Of a stretch of 64,000 bases of DNA, positions 33,648 through 42,846 are shown one piece after another (position 1 is the first letter of the stretch; each line of letters begins with the position of its first letter). The notes below the pieces were generated by a model, which was not told the DNA's origin, made no database searches, and saw only the letters and a list, made by a program, of their open reading frames with translations. The translations under genes and the position numbers were made by a program. Source of the DNA: Amycolatopsis sp. 2-15 (GTDB lineage Bacteria > Actinomycetota > Actinomycetes > Mycobacteriales > Pseudonocardiaceae); the NCBI RefSeq assembly GCF_030285625.1, contig NZ_CP127294.1, positions 3,544,001-3,608,000 on the forward strand. Direction: 5' to 3'.

Positions 33648-34580
33648 TTACCGGCCCAGCCGCGCGTCGAGGTCGATCTTCCCGCCCACCGCGTCGAGGA
33701 TCGCGCGCAATGCCGTCTTCTCCTGAAGCGGACGGCCGTGCTGGTCGGCGTGCGCCCGCATGAGGTTGCCGACGTGGCGTTCGGGATTGCTCCAGTTCGG
33801 CCAGCGGCGGCGGGCGATCGTGGCCAGCTCGGCGAAGTCGGGGGTTTCCGGGGTGGTCGCGTCGAGCAGCCAGTTGAGATACGTGCGGAGCACGGCGACC
33901 GGGAAGCTGCCGGGGTGGCTGAGCGCGCCGTGGCCGGGCACGAACGTGCGGACGGTCGGGAAAGTCTTGTCCAGCCAGTAAAGCGCGTCGAGCCAGCCGG
34001 GGATCGAGCCGTGCAGCGCCATCGGCGTGGAGCCGACGGAGAGCAGGTCGCCGGTGAACAGCGTGCCGGTCTTCTGCTCGAACACCACCAGGTCGCCGTC
34101 GGTGTGCGCGACGCCGGGGAACGGCACGACCTCCACGACCACCCCGCCGAGGTCGACCTCGCGCGGCGTGGTGACGGCGTGCACGGCCTCGGGTTTCGGC
34201 GCTTCGAGCGTGCCCCAGTTCTTGTAGTCGAACGTGTCCTCGTACCGCTGCGGCCCCGCCCGCACGGCGGACACGGCCGACTCGGCGGCGAGGATGCGCC
34301 CGCCGTTGCGCAACGCCACGCCGGCGCCGTTGTGGTGCGTGCCGTGGGCGTGGGTGAGCACGAGCGTGAGCGGCATTTCGACGGTCGAGTACTTGCGGAC
34401 GTCCTTGACCAGGTCGAGCGTGTCCCGCTCAGTGCCACACGTGTCGACCAGCAGCACGCCGGACCGGCCGCGGATCCAGCCGCAGTTGGACACGAGCCAG
34501 TCGGTCGGACTGCGGACGTAAGCGACCACGCTCGGGTCGGAGTACCTGAGCGGCACGATGTTTCGCCTGATGGCGGGCAT
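33648..34580 (-). CDS. Metallo-beta-lactamase-fold hydrolase with altered metal motif
   Basis: A 310-residue MBL-fold protein. The first metal motif reads LTHAHGTHHNGAGV near residue 95: two histidines are in place, but the usual Asp of HxHxDH is Thr. FPGVAHTDGDLVVFE near 163 and FVPGHGALSHPG near 218 provide the later His and Asp ligands. The enzyme may bind a single metal or use the adjacent extra histidine. ATG follows GAGGGGGACCCC. It is convergent with the AraC gene and has a DasR-like site upstream. The substrate is unknown; the general class covers lactonases, glyoxalase II and quorum-quenching enzymes. Confidence 0.8.
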   Translation of the reverse strand: MPAIRRNIVPLRYSDPSVVAYVRSPTDWLVSNCGWIRGRSGVLLVDTCGTERDTLDLVKDVRKYSTVEMPLTLVLTHAHGTHHNGAGVALRNGGRILAAESAVSAVRAGPQRYEDTFDYKNWGTLEAPKPEAVHAVTTPREVDLGGVVVEVVPFPGVAHTDGDLVVFEQKTGTLFTGDLLSVGSTPMALHGSIPGWLDALYWLDKTFPTVRTFVPGHGALSHPGSFPVAVLRTYLNWLLDATTPETPDFAELATIARRRWPNWSNPERHVGNLMRAHADQHGRPLQEKTALRAILDAVGGKIDLDARLGR

Positions 34581-34649
34581 GGGGTCCCCCTCGTGGGCTG
34601 CGCCGCCGTGATCCCGGACCACCGCAGGGTAGTGGATCACTGACATTTG

Positions 34650-34665
34650 AATGGTATAGACCAAG
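34650..34665. promoter_or_regulatory. DasR-like (dre) palindrome
   Basis: AATGGTATAGACCAAG matches 12 of 16 positions of the Streptomyces dre consensus ACTGGTCTAGACCAGT, and its core TGGTNTANACCA is symmetrical. It lies 70 bp upstream of the MBL-fold gene start. GntR-family repressors other than DasR bind similar sequences, so the assignment is tentative. Confidence 0.4.
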
Positions 34666-34802
34666 TGGGCGTATGTCAGCAGGCTTCGAGCCCACCGTGT
34701 GCTACATCGCACAGCCCCGGTCGGCGCCTCCCTATGCCGACGAGCAGACCATACCTCCGGTTCGGGGTTCCCTCAGGTCGGCGACTTTTGGTGACGAGGT
34801 GG

Positions 34803-35816
34803 TCACTTGTCGTGAAACTTGCTCCGGACCAGTTCGTGGGCGCGGTTCAGAACTTCGGTACTGCTCGCGGCGCTTGACGCCGTCGCCGGCCGGAAATCCG
34901 TGCGGTAGCGGCTGGGCGCGACGCCGACGTGGCGGGTGAAGTGCTGCCGGAACGACACCGGTGAGCCGAACCCGCAACAGCCGGCGATCGCGGCGACCGG
35001 AAGGTCGGAGCTCTCCAGCAGCTGCTGCGCCCGGGCGATGCGCTGATCCAGCAGCCAGCGCACCGGCGTAGTGCCCGTCTCGGCCACGAACCGGCGCGCG
35101 AACGTGCGCTCGGACATCGCCGCCCAGCTCGCCAGTTCGGAGACCGTCAGCGGTCGCCTCAGCTCCCGCATCGCGCGTTCCCGCACGGCGGCCAGCGGTT
35201 CCTCGTCGCGGGGCGGCGTGGGCACGGTGATGAACTGCGCCTGCCCACCCGAGCGGAACGGCGCCGTGACCATGGCCCGGGCGATCGCCGCCGCGACGTC
35301 CGCGCCCTGCGTGATTCGCACGAGGTGCAGGCACAGGTCGATGCCGGCCGCGACGCCCGCCGACGTCCACACGCCGGCGCCGCCCGCGTACAGCACGCCG
35401 GGGTCGACCTGGGCGGACGGATGCCGCCGCGCGAGCTCGCTCGTGAAGCGCCAGTGCGTGGCGGCCGGTCGTCCGTCCAGCAACCCGGCCGCACCCAGCA
35501 CGAACGCGCCCAGACACAATCCCGCCACCTGCGCTCCGGCCCGGTGCGCGGCGCGCAACGCGGCCAGCAGCTCCGGCGCGGGCTCGGCGTCGACGTTCGC
35601 CAGGCCCGGCACCACGACGACGTCCGCCGTGCGCAACCACGCGAACGTCCGCTCGGGTTTCAGCACAGCCCCGCCCGCCAGCTCCACGGGCTCCTTCGTG
35701 GCCGCGCACCGGCGCAGCTCGGCACCGGGCCCGCTGCGCGCGCCCCACACCTCGTCGACCACCGCCGTGTCGAACAGCCGGGCCCCGTCGAACAGCACCA
35801 GCGCGATCTTCCGCAC
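34803..35816 (-). CDS. GlxA-family regulator (DJ-1/PfpI domain plus AraC HTH)
   Basis: A 337-residue regulator. Residues 1 to about 170 form a DJ-1/PfpI class I amidotransferase-like domain, with the nucleophile-elbow Cys in GLCLGAFVLGAAGLL near residue 100. The C-terminal AraC module (about 215 to 310) contains LASWAAMSERTFARRFVAET and VAAIAGCCGFGSPVSFRQHF. Such proteins sense small molecules, often amino-acid or choline derivatives, through the amidotransferase-like pocket. GTG start; the next gene on the other strand begins 86 bp away. Targets are not evident. Confidence 0.9.
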   Translation of the reverse strand: MRKIALVLFDGARLFDTAVVDEVWGARSGPGAELRRCAATKEPVELAGGAVLKPERTFAWLRTADVVVVPGLANVDAEPAPELLAALRAAHRAGAQVAGLCLGAFVLGAAGLLDGRPAATHWRFTSELARRHPSAQVDPGVLYAGGAGVWTSAGVAAGIDLCLHLVRITQGADVAAAIARAMVTAPFRSGGQAQFITVPTPPRDEEPLAAVRERAMRELRRPLTVSELASWAAMSERTFARRFVAETGTTPVRWLLDQRIARAQQLLESSDLPVAAIAGCCGFGSPVSFRQHFTRHVGVAPSRYRTDFRPATASSAASSTEVLNRAHELVRSKFHDK

Positions 35817-35902
35817 GGCTCCACCGTAGCTGGCAGGATCTCATCGGTGAACGGCTTCACTGCCACTCACCGCCCGTCGGTGCGCCGGGGCAGGATGGCG
35901 GC

Positions 35903-36652
35903 ATGACCACTTTCTCGCTGCGCCACCTGGGCGGACCCACGTCGCTGATCACTTACGGCGGGGTGCGGTTCCTGACCGACCCGACGTTCGACGAGCCGGG
36001 GGAGTACCCGATCGGCAACCGCGTGCTCGTGAAGACGACCGGGCCGGTGGCGAGCCCCGCCGAGGTCGGCGCCGTGGACGCCGTGCTGCTCTCGCACGAC
36101 CAGCATTCGGACAACCTCGACCACGGTGGCCGCGCGTACCTCGAGACGGCGCCGCTCGTCCTCACCACGACGTCCGGGGCCGAGCGTCTGGGCGGCACGG
36201 CCCGGGCGCTGCCGAACTGGGAGCACGTCGAGGTCGGCGGCGTGCGCGTGACCGGGATGCCCGCGCTGCACGGGCCGGAAGGAGCCGAGTCCAAGGTCGG
36301 CGAGGTCACCGGCTTCCTGCTGTCCGCGGAAGGCCTGCCGACGGTCTACGTCAGCGGCGACAACGCTTCGCTGGCGCTGGTCCGCGAGATCGCCGATCGC
36401 GTCGGGCCGGTGCCGATCGCCGTGCTGTTCGCGGGCGGGGCGCGCACGCCGCTGATCGACGACTTCCTCACGCTCCCGAGCGCGGCCGCCGCCGACGCCG
36501 CGGAGATCCTGGGGGCCGCCGACGTGGTGCCTCTGCACTTTCAGGGCTGGGGGCACTTCACGCAGGGCGCCGACACGCTGGCGGAGGCGTTCGCCGGCAC
36601 GCCGACCCGGCTGCACCTGCTCAAGCCGGGCGAGGAAGCCGAGGTTCGCTAG
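35903..36652 (+). CDS. UlaG-like metallo-beta-lactamase-fold protein
   Basis: A 249-residue MBL-fold hydrolase of the UlaG/RNase Z-like type. The metal motif is LLSHDQHSDNLDHGGRAYLE near residue 66, with the HDQHxDN pattern common in this group. TVYVSGDNASLALV near 148 supplies a further metal ligand, and VPLHFQGWGHF near 210 a late histidine. UlaG itself is an L-ascorbate-6-phosphate lactonase, but most homologues are uncharacterised. It is divergent from the GlxA-type regulator and its last four bases overlap the convergent ROK kinase gene. Confidence 0.82.
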   Translation: MTTFSLRHLGGPTSLITYGGVRFLTDPTFDEPGEYPIGNRVLVKTTGPVASPAEVGAVDAVLLSHDQHSDNLDHGGRAYLETAPLVLTTTSGAERLGGTARALPNWEHVEVGGVRVTGMPALHGPEGAESKVGEVTGFLLSAEGLPTVYVSGDNASLALVREIADRVGPVPIAVLFAGGARTPLIDDFLTLPSAAAADAAEILGAADVVPLHFQGWGHFTQGADTLAEAFAGTPTRLHLLKPGEEAEVR

Positions 36653-37539
36653 GCCCGCGGAGAACGGGCGAGCGAGACCGCGCCCAGCGCCACGGCCTTC
36701 GCGCCACGCCGGGCCAGCCGCACCTCGACGGGAGAACCCGACAGCAGGGGGTGCTCGGTCAGCGCCTCCTGCATCGGCTTCTCCAGCAGCGGCCACGAGT
36801 TCGTCACGGAACCGCCGACCACGGCTGTCGCGATGCCGAGCAGGCCACACGCGTGCGTGATCGCCTCGCCGAGGAAGCGCCCGGCGTCGGTGTACACCGC
36901 CAGCGCGGCCTCGTCGCCGGCGAAAGCGGCGGCCGCGACGGCCTCGGCGCGCAGGGAAACGCCCGTCGCCTCGGTGTAGCGGCGGGCCAGGGACCGGCCG
37001 GACGCGTACGCCTCCAGGTGCCCGGTCTGCCCGCAGGTGCAGGGCGCCGGCCCGTAGGTGCCGACGTGGCCGATCTCGCCCGCGCCGGTTCCGCCACCGT
37101 GCAGCAGGGCGCCGTCCACGTACAACGCGCCGCCGACACCTGTGCCCAGCGCGACGCCGAGCACGTGCCGGTCCGTTGTGGACAGTTCGCCGAGGAGGAA
37201 CGCGTTCACGTCGTTCTCCGTCACCACCGGCACGCCGCCGAGCCGGGCGGACAGCCCCGCGTTGACGGCCGTGCCCGCCCAGCCCGTGAACGAGTCGCCG
37301 GTGACCACGATCGTCCCGGTCTCCGGCTCGACGACACCGGCCGCGCCGACGCCGACCCCCGCCAGCTCGCCGGGCGCCAGCGACAACACCAGCGCGGCCG
37401 CCCGGTCCAGGATCGCCGCACCACCGAGGTGCGCACCCGAATCGACCGACGCCGACGCCACCTCCCGGCCGTCGGCAGCACACACGACCACGAGCGTCTT
37501 CGACCCGCCGATGTCGACCCCGGCCCACACTTCGCTCAC
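36649..37539 (-). CDS. ROK-family sugar kinase
   Basis: A 296-residue ROK kinase that would phosphorylate a hexose or amino sugar. The ATP motif WAGVDIGGSKTLVVV is at the N-terminus, the catalytic Asp is in VTENDVNAFLLGE near residue 112, and ALGTGVGGALYVDG follows. The ROK zinc region reads CTCGQTGHLEAYASG near 172, where the third cysteine of CxCGxxGCxE is His. The GTG start overlaps the stop of the peptide-transporter ATPase gene, so it is the last gene of a five-gene transport operon. That placement suggests a phosphorylated product comes from an imported glycopeptide or amino-sugar compound. Confidence 0.88.
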   Translation of the reverse strand: MSEVWAGVDIGGSKTLVVVCAADGREVASASVDSGAHLGGAAILDRAAALVLSLAPGELAGVGVGAAGVVEPETGTIVVTGDSFTGWAGTAVNAGLSARLGGVPVVTENDVNAFLLGELSTTDRHVLGVALGTGVGGALYVDGALLHGGGTGAGEIGHVGTYGPAPCTCGQTGHLEAYASGRSLARRYTEATGVSLRAEAVAAAAFAGDEAALAVYTDAGRFLGEAITHACGLLGIATAVVGGSVTNSWPLLEKPMQEALTEHPLLSGSPVEVRLARRGAKAVALGAVSLARSPRA

Positions 37540-39161
37540 GCCGCGGGATCCACGTCCGTCAGCGCGTCCCGGCGGCTCCGCTGCACCGCGGGGTCCGGCA
37601 CGGGCGAGGACAGCAGCAACGCCTGCGTGTACGCGTGCGACGGCTCTCGCAGCACCCGCGCGGCCGGCCCCTGCTCCACCAGCTCGCCCCCGCGCAGCAC
37701 GGCGGCGCGGTCGCACAGGCTGTCGACCACCGCCAGGTCGTGGCTCACGAACAGGCAGCCGAACCCGAACTCCTCGTGCAGCCGCTTGAACACGTCCAGC
37801 ACCACGGCCTGCACGGACACATCGAGCGCGCTCGTCGGCTCGTCCGCGATCAGCAGCTTCGGGCCCAGCACGAGCGCCCGCGCGAGGCTCACGCGCTGGC
37901 GCTGCCCACCGGACAGCTCGTGGCCGTAGCGCTCCATCAGCGATTCCGGCAGCTCCACGGCGTCGAGCAGCTCGCGCACGCGGCGCCGCCGCTCGGACCG
38001 GCCGGCGGAGGTGTGCATGACCAGCGGCTCGGCCACGGTCTGGCCGACCGTCATCCGCGGGTCCAGCGAAGACGCCGGGTCCTGGAACACCGCGCCGATC
38101 TGCCGCCGCACCGCCCGCGCCGAACGCCCGGTACCGCGTGGCAACGGTCCGCCGAGCACCTCGACGCGGCCCGACTTCGGCGTCACCAGGCCCAGCGCGC
38201 AGTTGCCCAGCGTCGTCTTGCCCGAACCCGATTCCCCGACCAGCCCCACGATCTCGCCCGGCCCGACGCTCAGCGACACCGAGTCCACGGCCCGCTTCCC
38301 GCCGTACTCCACCACGATGTCCGTCAACGCCAGCACCGGCTTCTCCGGCGCGGCCACCGCGTCGGCGTGCTCGCCCGCGCCCAGCCGCGGCACGGCGGCC
38401 AGCAGCTCACGCGTGTACGTGGCCTGCGGTGAGGAGAACAGCTCCGCCGTCGATGCCTCTTCCACCAGCCGGCCCGACCGCAGCACGAGCACGCGGTCGG
38501 CGACGTCCGCCACCACACCCATGTTGTGGGTGATCAGCAGCGTCGCCGTGCCCTCGGTGTCCCGGATGTCCCTCAGCAGGTCCAGGATCTGCTGCTGGAC
38601 GGTGACGTCCAGCGCAGTCGTCGGCTCGTCCGCGATGATCAGCTTGGGCCGCGCTGCCAGCGCGATCGCGATCATCACGCGCTGGCGCAACCCACCGGAG
38701 AGCTCGTGCGGGTACTGCTTCAGCCGCGCCTCGGGCTCCGGCACCTCAACGCGTTTCAGCAGCTCCACACAACGCGGGTAGTAGTACTTGTGCCGGCGCC
38801 GCTTGGGGTCGTGGTTGCGGATCGTCTCGGCGAGCTGAAAACCGATGCGCAGCAACGGGTTGAGCGCCGTCATCGGCTCCTGGAACACCATGCCCGCACC
38901 CTGGCCGCGCAGCTTCCGCAGCTGTTCACCGTGCAGCTCCAGCACGTTCTGCCCGGCCAGCTCGATCGCCCCGGACACCGAAGCCGACGTGGGCAGCAGC
39001 CCCAGCACCGCGAGCGCGGCCGTGCTCTTCCCCGAGCCCGACTCGCCGACCACCGCCACGATCTCACCCGGCTCGACCGTCAGCGACAGCCCGTCGACCG
39101 CCGGGTCACCGTCCCCATAGGACACCCGCAGGTCTCGGATGTCGAGCACCGGCTCGCTCAT
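37536..39161 (-). CDS. Oligopeptide ABC transporter, fused dual ATP-binding protein (DppD-DppF type)
   Basis: A 541-residue protein containing both ATPase subunits of a Dpp/Opp importer in one chain. The first domain (about 1 to 260) has GESGSGKST, HELSGGLRQRVMIAIALAAR and LIIADEPTTALDVTVQQQ. The second (about 280 to 530) has GESGSGKTT, HELSGGQRQRVSLARAL and LLIADEPTSALDVSVQ. All Walker and signature residues are intact. ATG overlaps the upstream permease stop by four bases. It energises import of peptides or peptide-like compounds by the adjacent permeases and lipoprotein. Confidence 0.94.
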   Translation of the reverse strand: MSEPVLDIRDLRVSYGDGDPAVDGLSLTVEPGEIVAVVGESGSGKSTAALAVLGLLPTSASVSGAIELAGQNVLELHGEQLRKLRGQGAGMVFQEPMTALNPLLRIGFQLAETIRNHDPKRRRHKYYYPRCVELLKRVEVPEPEARLKQYPHELSGGLRQRVMIAIALAARPKLIIADEPTTALDVTVQQQILDLLRDIRDTEGTATLLITHNMGVVADVADRVLVLRSGRLVEEASTAELFSSPQATYTRELLAAVPRLGAGEHADAVAAPEKPVLALTDIVVEYGGKRAVDSVSLSVGPGEIVGLVGESGSGKTTLGNCALGLVTPKSGRVEVLGGPLPRGTGRSARAVRRQIGAVFQDPASSLDPRMTVGQTVAEPLVMHTSAGRSERRRRVRELLDAVELPESLMERYGHELSGGQRQRVSLARALVLGPKLLIADEPTSALDVSVQAVVLDVFKRLHEEFGFGCLFVSHDLAVVDSLCDRAAVLRGGELVEQGPAARVLREPSHAYTQALLLSSPVPDPAVQRSRRDALTDVDPAA

Positions 39162-39988
39162 CGCCGTCCCTTCACCGCGAACGCGTCGCGCAGTCCGTCG
39201 CCCAGGAAGTTGATCGCGCACACCACGAGCACGATCGCGATGCCCGGCGGCAGGATCAGCCACCACGAGCCGTCGAACGTGTAGGTGATGCCCTTCGACA
39301 GCATCGCGCCCCAGTCGGTGTCCGGCGCGGGCACGCCGAGGCCGAGGAAGCTCACGTAGGCCACGAGCAGGATGGCGTCGGCGATCTGGAACGTCGCGTT
39401 CACCACCACCGTGCCGATCGCGTTGGGGATCACGTGCCGGAACACCACCCTCGTGCGGCTCGCGCCGAGCACGGTGATCGCGCGGATGTAGTCGCGTTCG
39501 CGCAGGCTCACCGTCTCCGCGCGCATCAGCCGCGCCGGCACCAGCCACGACACGCAGCCGATGATCAGCGCCAGCACCCCGACGCTCGGGGTGACCAGCG
39601 TGGCCGCCACCAGCAGCAGGAACAACGCGGGGATCGCCACGCCGGTGTCGACCACGCGCATGAGCACCGTGTCGAGCCAGCCGCCGGTGTAGCCGGCGAG
39701 CGCGCCCCACACCGCGCCGATCGCGGTGGCGATGAGCCCGGCCAGCACGCCGATGATCAGCGACGTCCGCCCGGCCACCATCAGCCGGCCGAGCACGTCG
39801 TAGCCGAGGTCGTCGGTGCCCAGGGGATGCCCGCTGCCGGGCCCGAGCCGCGCGGCGGAGAGGTCGGTGTGCGACTGGTCCGTGCCGTAGAGCAGCGGGC
39901 CGAAGAAGCAGAACAGGATCACCAGCAGCAGCAGGATCGCACCGACGAGGGCCGTGCGCCGCGCGAACACTCGCGAAAGGACGGTCAC
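39158..39988 (-). CDS. Oligopeptide ABC transporter permease (DppC type)
   Basis: A 276-residue permease with six membrane segments. The N-terminal TDDLGYDVLGRLMVAGRTSL near residue 57 is the DppC/OppC hallmark, and the EAA coupling loop includes RDYIRAITVLGASRTRVVFR near 168. A final segment ends at AINFLGDGLRDAF, the usual C-terminus of this family. GTG start overlaps the dppB-like stop codon. It forms the channel with the next gene's product. Confidence 0.94.
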   Translation of the reverse strand: MTVLSRVFARRTALVGAILLLLVILFCFFGPLLYGTDQSHTDLSAARLGPGSGHPLGTDDLGYDVLGRLMVAGRTSLIIGVLAGLIATAIGAVWGALAGYTGGWLDTVLMRVVDTGVAIPALFLLLVAATLVTPSVGVLALIIGCVSWLVPARLMRAETVSLRERDYIRAITVLGASRTRVVFRHVIPNAIGTVVVNATFQIADAILLVAYVSFLGLGVPAPDTDWGAMLSKGITYTFDGSWWLILPPGIAIVLVVCAINFLGDGLRDAFAVKGRR

Positions 39989-40944
39989 GACCGCGCTCCC
40001 TTCACCCGCACGCGCGGATCGATCACGAGCTGCACGACGTCCGCGAGCAGCGAGCCGATCACGGTCGCCACGGCGATCACCAGCACCACCCCGAGCAGCA
40101 CGGGGAAGTCGGCGTTGCGCGCGGCCGTCCAGAACAGCAGGCCGACACCGGGGTAGTTGAACATCGACTCCACCACCAGCGAACCGCTGAACACCACCGG
40201 CACGTAGTAGCCGAGCATGGACACGACGGACGTCAGCGAGTTCGGCCACACGTGGCGCCAGATGATCGTGCGCTCCGGCGTGCCCTTCGCGCGGGCGGTG
40301 CGCACGTAGTCCTCGGCGAGGTTGTCCAGAGTGGACGCTCGCATGTACCGGCTGAACGCGGCCAGCGCCGCGCCCATGCCCGCCACCACCGGCAGCACCA
40401 GCGAGCCGGGTTGCGAGAGCAGCTCACCGATCGTGTCGCCCTGCGCGGCCTGCGCCGGGAACCAGGGGAGGACCTGCGCGAACACGATGATCAGCACCAG
40501 TGACAGGAAGAACACCGGCGTCGCGTAGAGCAGGAACGTCACCCCTGTGGCCACGTGGTCCGCCGCCTTGCCGCGCCGCACCGCCTGCCACACGCCCACG
40601 GGCAGCGCGACGACGATCGCGAGCAGTGTCGAGATCGCGGTGAGCAGCAGCGTCTTCGGTACGCGCTCGGTCAGTAGTGTCGAGACGGGGGAGTTCTGCG
40701 TGTACGAGTCGCCGAGGTCGCCGTGAAGCAGGCGCACCAGGTAGTCCCAGAACTGCACGGGCAGCGGCTGGTCGAAACCCTGGGCCTTGTTGAACGCGTC
40801 GATCTGCTCCTGCGTGGCCTGCACGCCGAGCACGCCGCGCGCCGGACCACCGGGCAGCAGGTGCAGCAGCACGAACGTGACCACGGTGACCAGCAGCACC
40901 ACGACCACGGCCAGCACGAGCCGCTTGAGGAGGTAGCGGGTCAT
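39985..40944 (-). CDS. Oligopeptide ABC transporter permease (DppB type)
   Basis: A 319-residue permease with six segments. The start MTRYLLKRLVLAVVVVLLVT, the periplasmic HLLPGGPARG, and the EAA loop with EDYVRTARAKGTPERTIIWR near residue 212 all match DppB/OppB. It ends close to the LADVVQLVIDPRVRV motif typical of the family. It lies four bases downstream of the solute-binding lipoprotein gene and overlaps the dppC-like gene. Confidence 0.94.
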   Translation of the reverse strand: MTRYLLKRLVLAVVVVLLVTVVTFVLLHLLPGGPARGVLGVQATQEQIDAFNKAQGFDQPLPVQFWDYLVRLLHGDLGDSYTQNSPVSTLLTERVPKTLLLTAISTLLAIVVALPVGVWQAVRRGKAADHVATGVTFLLYATPVFFLSLVLIIVFAQVLPWFPAQAAQGDTIGELLSQPGSLVLPVVAGMGAALAAFSRYMRASTLDNLAEDYVRTARAKGTPERTIIWRHVWPNSLTSVVSMLGYYVPVVFSGSLVVESMFNYPGVGLLFWTAARNADFPVLLGVVLVIAVATVIGSLLADVVQLVIDPRVRVKGARS

Positions 40945-40948
40945 GTCC

Positions 40949-42760
40949 TCACCTCGTCCAGTACCAGCGCTGCGGCTGCAGCCCGGCCAGCGGATCCTGG
41001 TTCACCCCGCGCAGCGCGGTGTCGATCGCGGACACCTGGTACGGCGGGTTGGGGAGCCAGAGCACCGGCAGCTGTTCGGTCAGGTAGGTGCTGTAGTCGA
41101 GCATCGGCTGATTGCCCGTGGCCAGGTTGGTCGCGGTGATCAGGTCGTCGGCGTGCTTGTCGGCGTAGCCGCCGAAGTTCGTGCCCGCGTCGGTGGCGAA
41201 CAGGTCCTCACCGCTCGGGTTGGCGGGGAAGTACCAGCTGCCCTGCGTGCCGAAGTACGACAGCTGCCAGGAGCACGACGCCTCTTCCGGCTTGCACGCG
41301 GTTCCGTTGGCCAGCACGGTGTTCAGCGGCTGCGCGTTGATCTTCATCTCCACGCCGATCTTCGACAGCTCCGAGCGCAGCTCCTGCATCGTCCCGTCGG
41401 TCTCGTCGGAGCCCGACTCGGTCAGCATGGTGAGCGACAGGCGCGTGCCGGCTTTGACGCCCTCACCGCACTGGGTGGGTCCGGTGCCGGGCGCCGCGCA
41501 CTCGAGAACGCTGTCGGAGCCGGGCTTCCAGCCGTGGTCCGTGAGCAGCTTGCGCGCCGTGGCGAGGTCGAACGGGTACGGGTTGGTCTTCTGCCGTGCG
41601 GACAGGTACTTCACGTCGTTGTCCTGCGGCACAGGGCCGTAGTCCACGCGAGCGGTGCCGCGCCAGATCACCGACGTGATGGCGTCCTGGTCCACGGCGT
41701 GCTGCAGGGCCTGGCGCACGTACAGCTGCTTGAACGCCGCACCCAGCTGAGGGTTGGCGAAGTTGAACGGCGAGTACGTGATCGACCAGCCGTTCCACGG
41801 TTCGATCCGGTAGCCCTGCGCCTCCAGCTTCGGGCGCTGGCCGAGGTTCGAGGTCGGCACGTAGCCGTAGTCGACGCCGCCGGCGCGCAGCACGTTGTAC
41901 TCGGCCGAAGAGCTGGTGAAGGTCAGGAACTGCACGGTGTCGAGCTTCGCCGGGTCCGGGCCGGTGTACTTCGGGTTCTTGTTCAGCGTCACCTGGCCGG
42001 ACGCGGTGAACCCGGCGAGCGTGAACGGCCCGTTCACGACCTTCCACAGTGGATTGGTCGAGTACGTGCCCAGCTGCTTCGCCTGTCCCACCAGGAAGTC
42101 GAAGACCTGCTTGGCGCCGGCGGGGTCGCGGTCGAAGTCGCCGACCGGCCCGGCCGCGCTCGTGCGGTCCCACGCCTTCTGCGGCATCGGCACGACCAGG
42201 CTGAGCTGGTTGGCCGTGAACCAGTCGGCGTTGTACGGCTTGTCGAGGGTGAGGGTGAACGTGTGGTCGTCGATGGTGTGGAAAGCCTTGATGTTGTCGG
42301 GCATCAGGCCTTCGGAGTACTTGCCCCAGTTGTCCTTGCCCGCGCGCAGCAGGTTGAGCCAGAACTCGACGTCGCGGCTGGTCAGGGGATCGCCGGTGGA
42401 CCACGTGAGCGGCTTGAGCGTGATCGTCACGGTCTTGCCGTCGGCGGAATAGGTCGGCGTGTTGGCCGCGCTGGACGGATCGTCGAGCGTGACCGAGCCG
42501 GAAGTGCCGTCGTAGTTGTACAGCGGCACATACAGCTCGGCCCGGACAACGCCGTTGTAGCTCGCGCCGTAGCCGGGGATCGAGATCGGCAGGATCCAGT
42601 TCGGGGTCGCCGACGGGGGCAGCGCGAACCGCGCGGTGCCGCCGGTCACGGGCTTGCCCGCACCGCCGCCGTGCTGCTCGCGGCTCGTCGCGCAGCCGGA
42701 GAGCACCAGCGCGGCGACGAGTGTGACCCCGAGCGCGGCGCGCCACCGGTGTCGAGCCAT
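40949..42760 (-). CDS. Peptide ABC transporter substrate-binding lipoprotein (SBP family 5)
   Basis: A 603-residue lipoprotein, larger than most DppA proteins. The signal ends LVAALVLSGCATS, so the Cys near residue 23 is lipidated. The family 5 signature region includes GKTVTITLKPLTWSTGDPLT near residue 123, and VRQALQHAVDQDAI near 362 is a conserved element. Family members bind di- to oligopeptides, nickel complexes, sugars or glycopeptides, so the ligand is open. ATG at 42760 is chosen because GGAAG stands eight bases before it; two ATGs further upstream remain possible. It leads the operon and is divergent from the ROK repressor. Confidence 0.9.
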   Translation of the reverse strand: MARHRWRAALGVTLVAALVLSGCATSREQHGGGAGKPVTGGTARFALPPSATPNWILPISIPGYGASYNGVVRAELYVPLYNYDGTSGSVTLDDPSSAANTPTYSADGKTVTITLKPLTWSTGDPLTSRDVEFWLNLLRAGKDNWGKYSEGLMPDNIKAFHTIDDHTFTLTLDKPYNADWFTANQLSLVVPMPQKAWDRTSAAGPVGDFDRDPAGAKQVFDFLVGQAKQLGTYSTNPLWKVVNGPFTLAGFTASGQVTLNKNPKYTGPDPAKLDTVQFLTFTSSSAEYNVLRAGGVDYGYVPTSNLGQRPKLEAQGYRIEPWNGWSITYSPFNFANPQLGAAFKQLYVRQALQHAVDQDAITSVIWRGTARVDYGPVPQDNDVKYLSARQKTNPYPFDLATARKLLTDHGWKPGSDSVLECAAPGTGPTQCGEGVKAGTRLSLTMLTESGSDETDGTMQELRSELSKIGVEMKINAQPLNTVLANGTACKPEEASCSWQLSYFGTQGSWYFPANPSGEDLFATDAGTNFGGYADKHADDLITATNLATGNQPMLDYSTYLTEQLPVLWLPNPPYQVSAIDTALRGVNQDPLAGLQPQRWYWTR

Positions 42761-42846
42761 CCGCATCACTTCCAACATCCTTGGTGTAAGTCGATGTCGA
42801 GGGATTGGGCGTGTTCTTGGTTGCCGTGTAATGTCGCATGCGTGTT

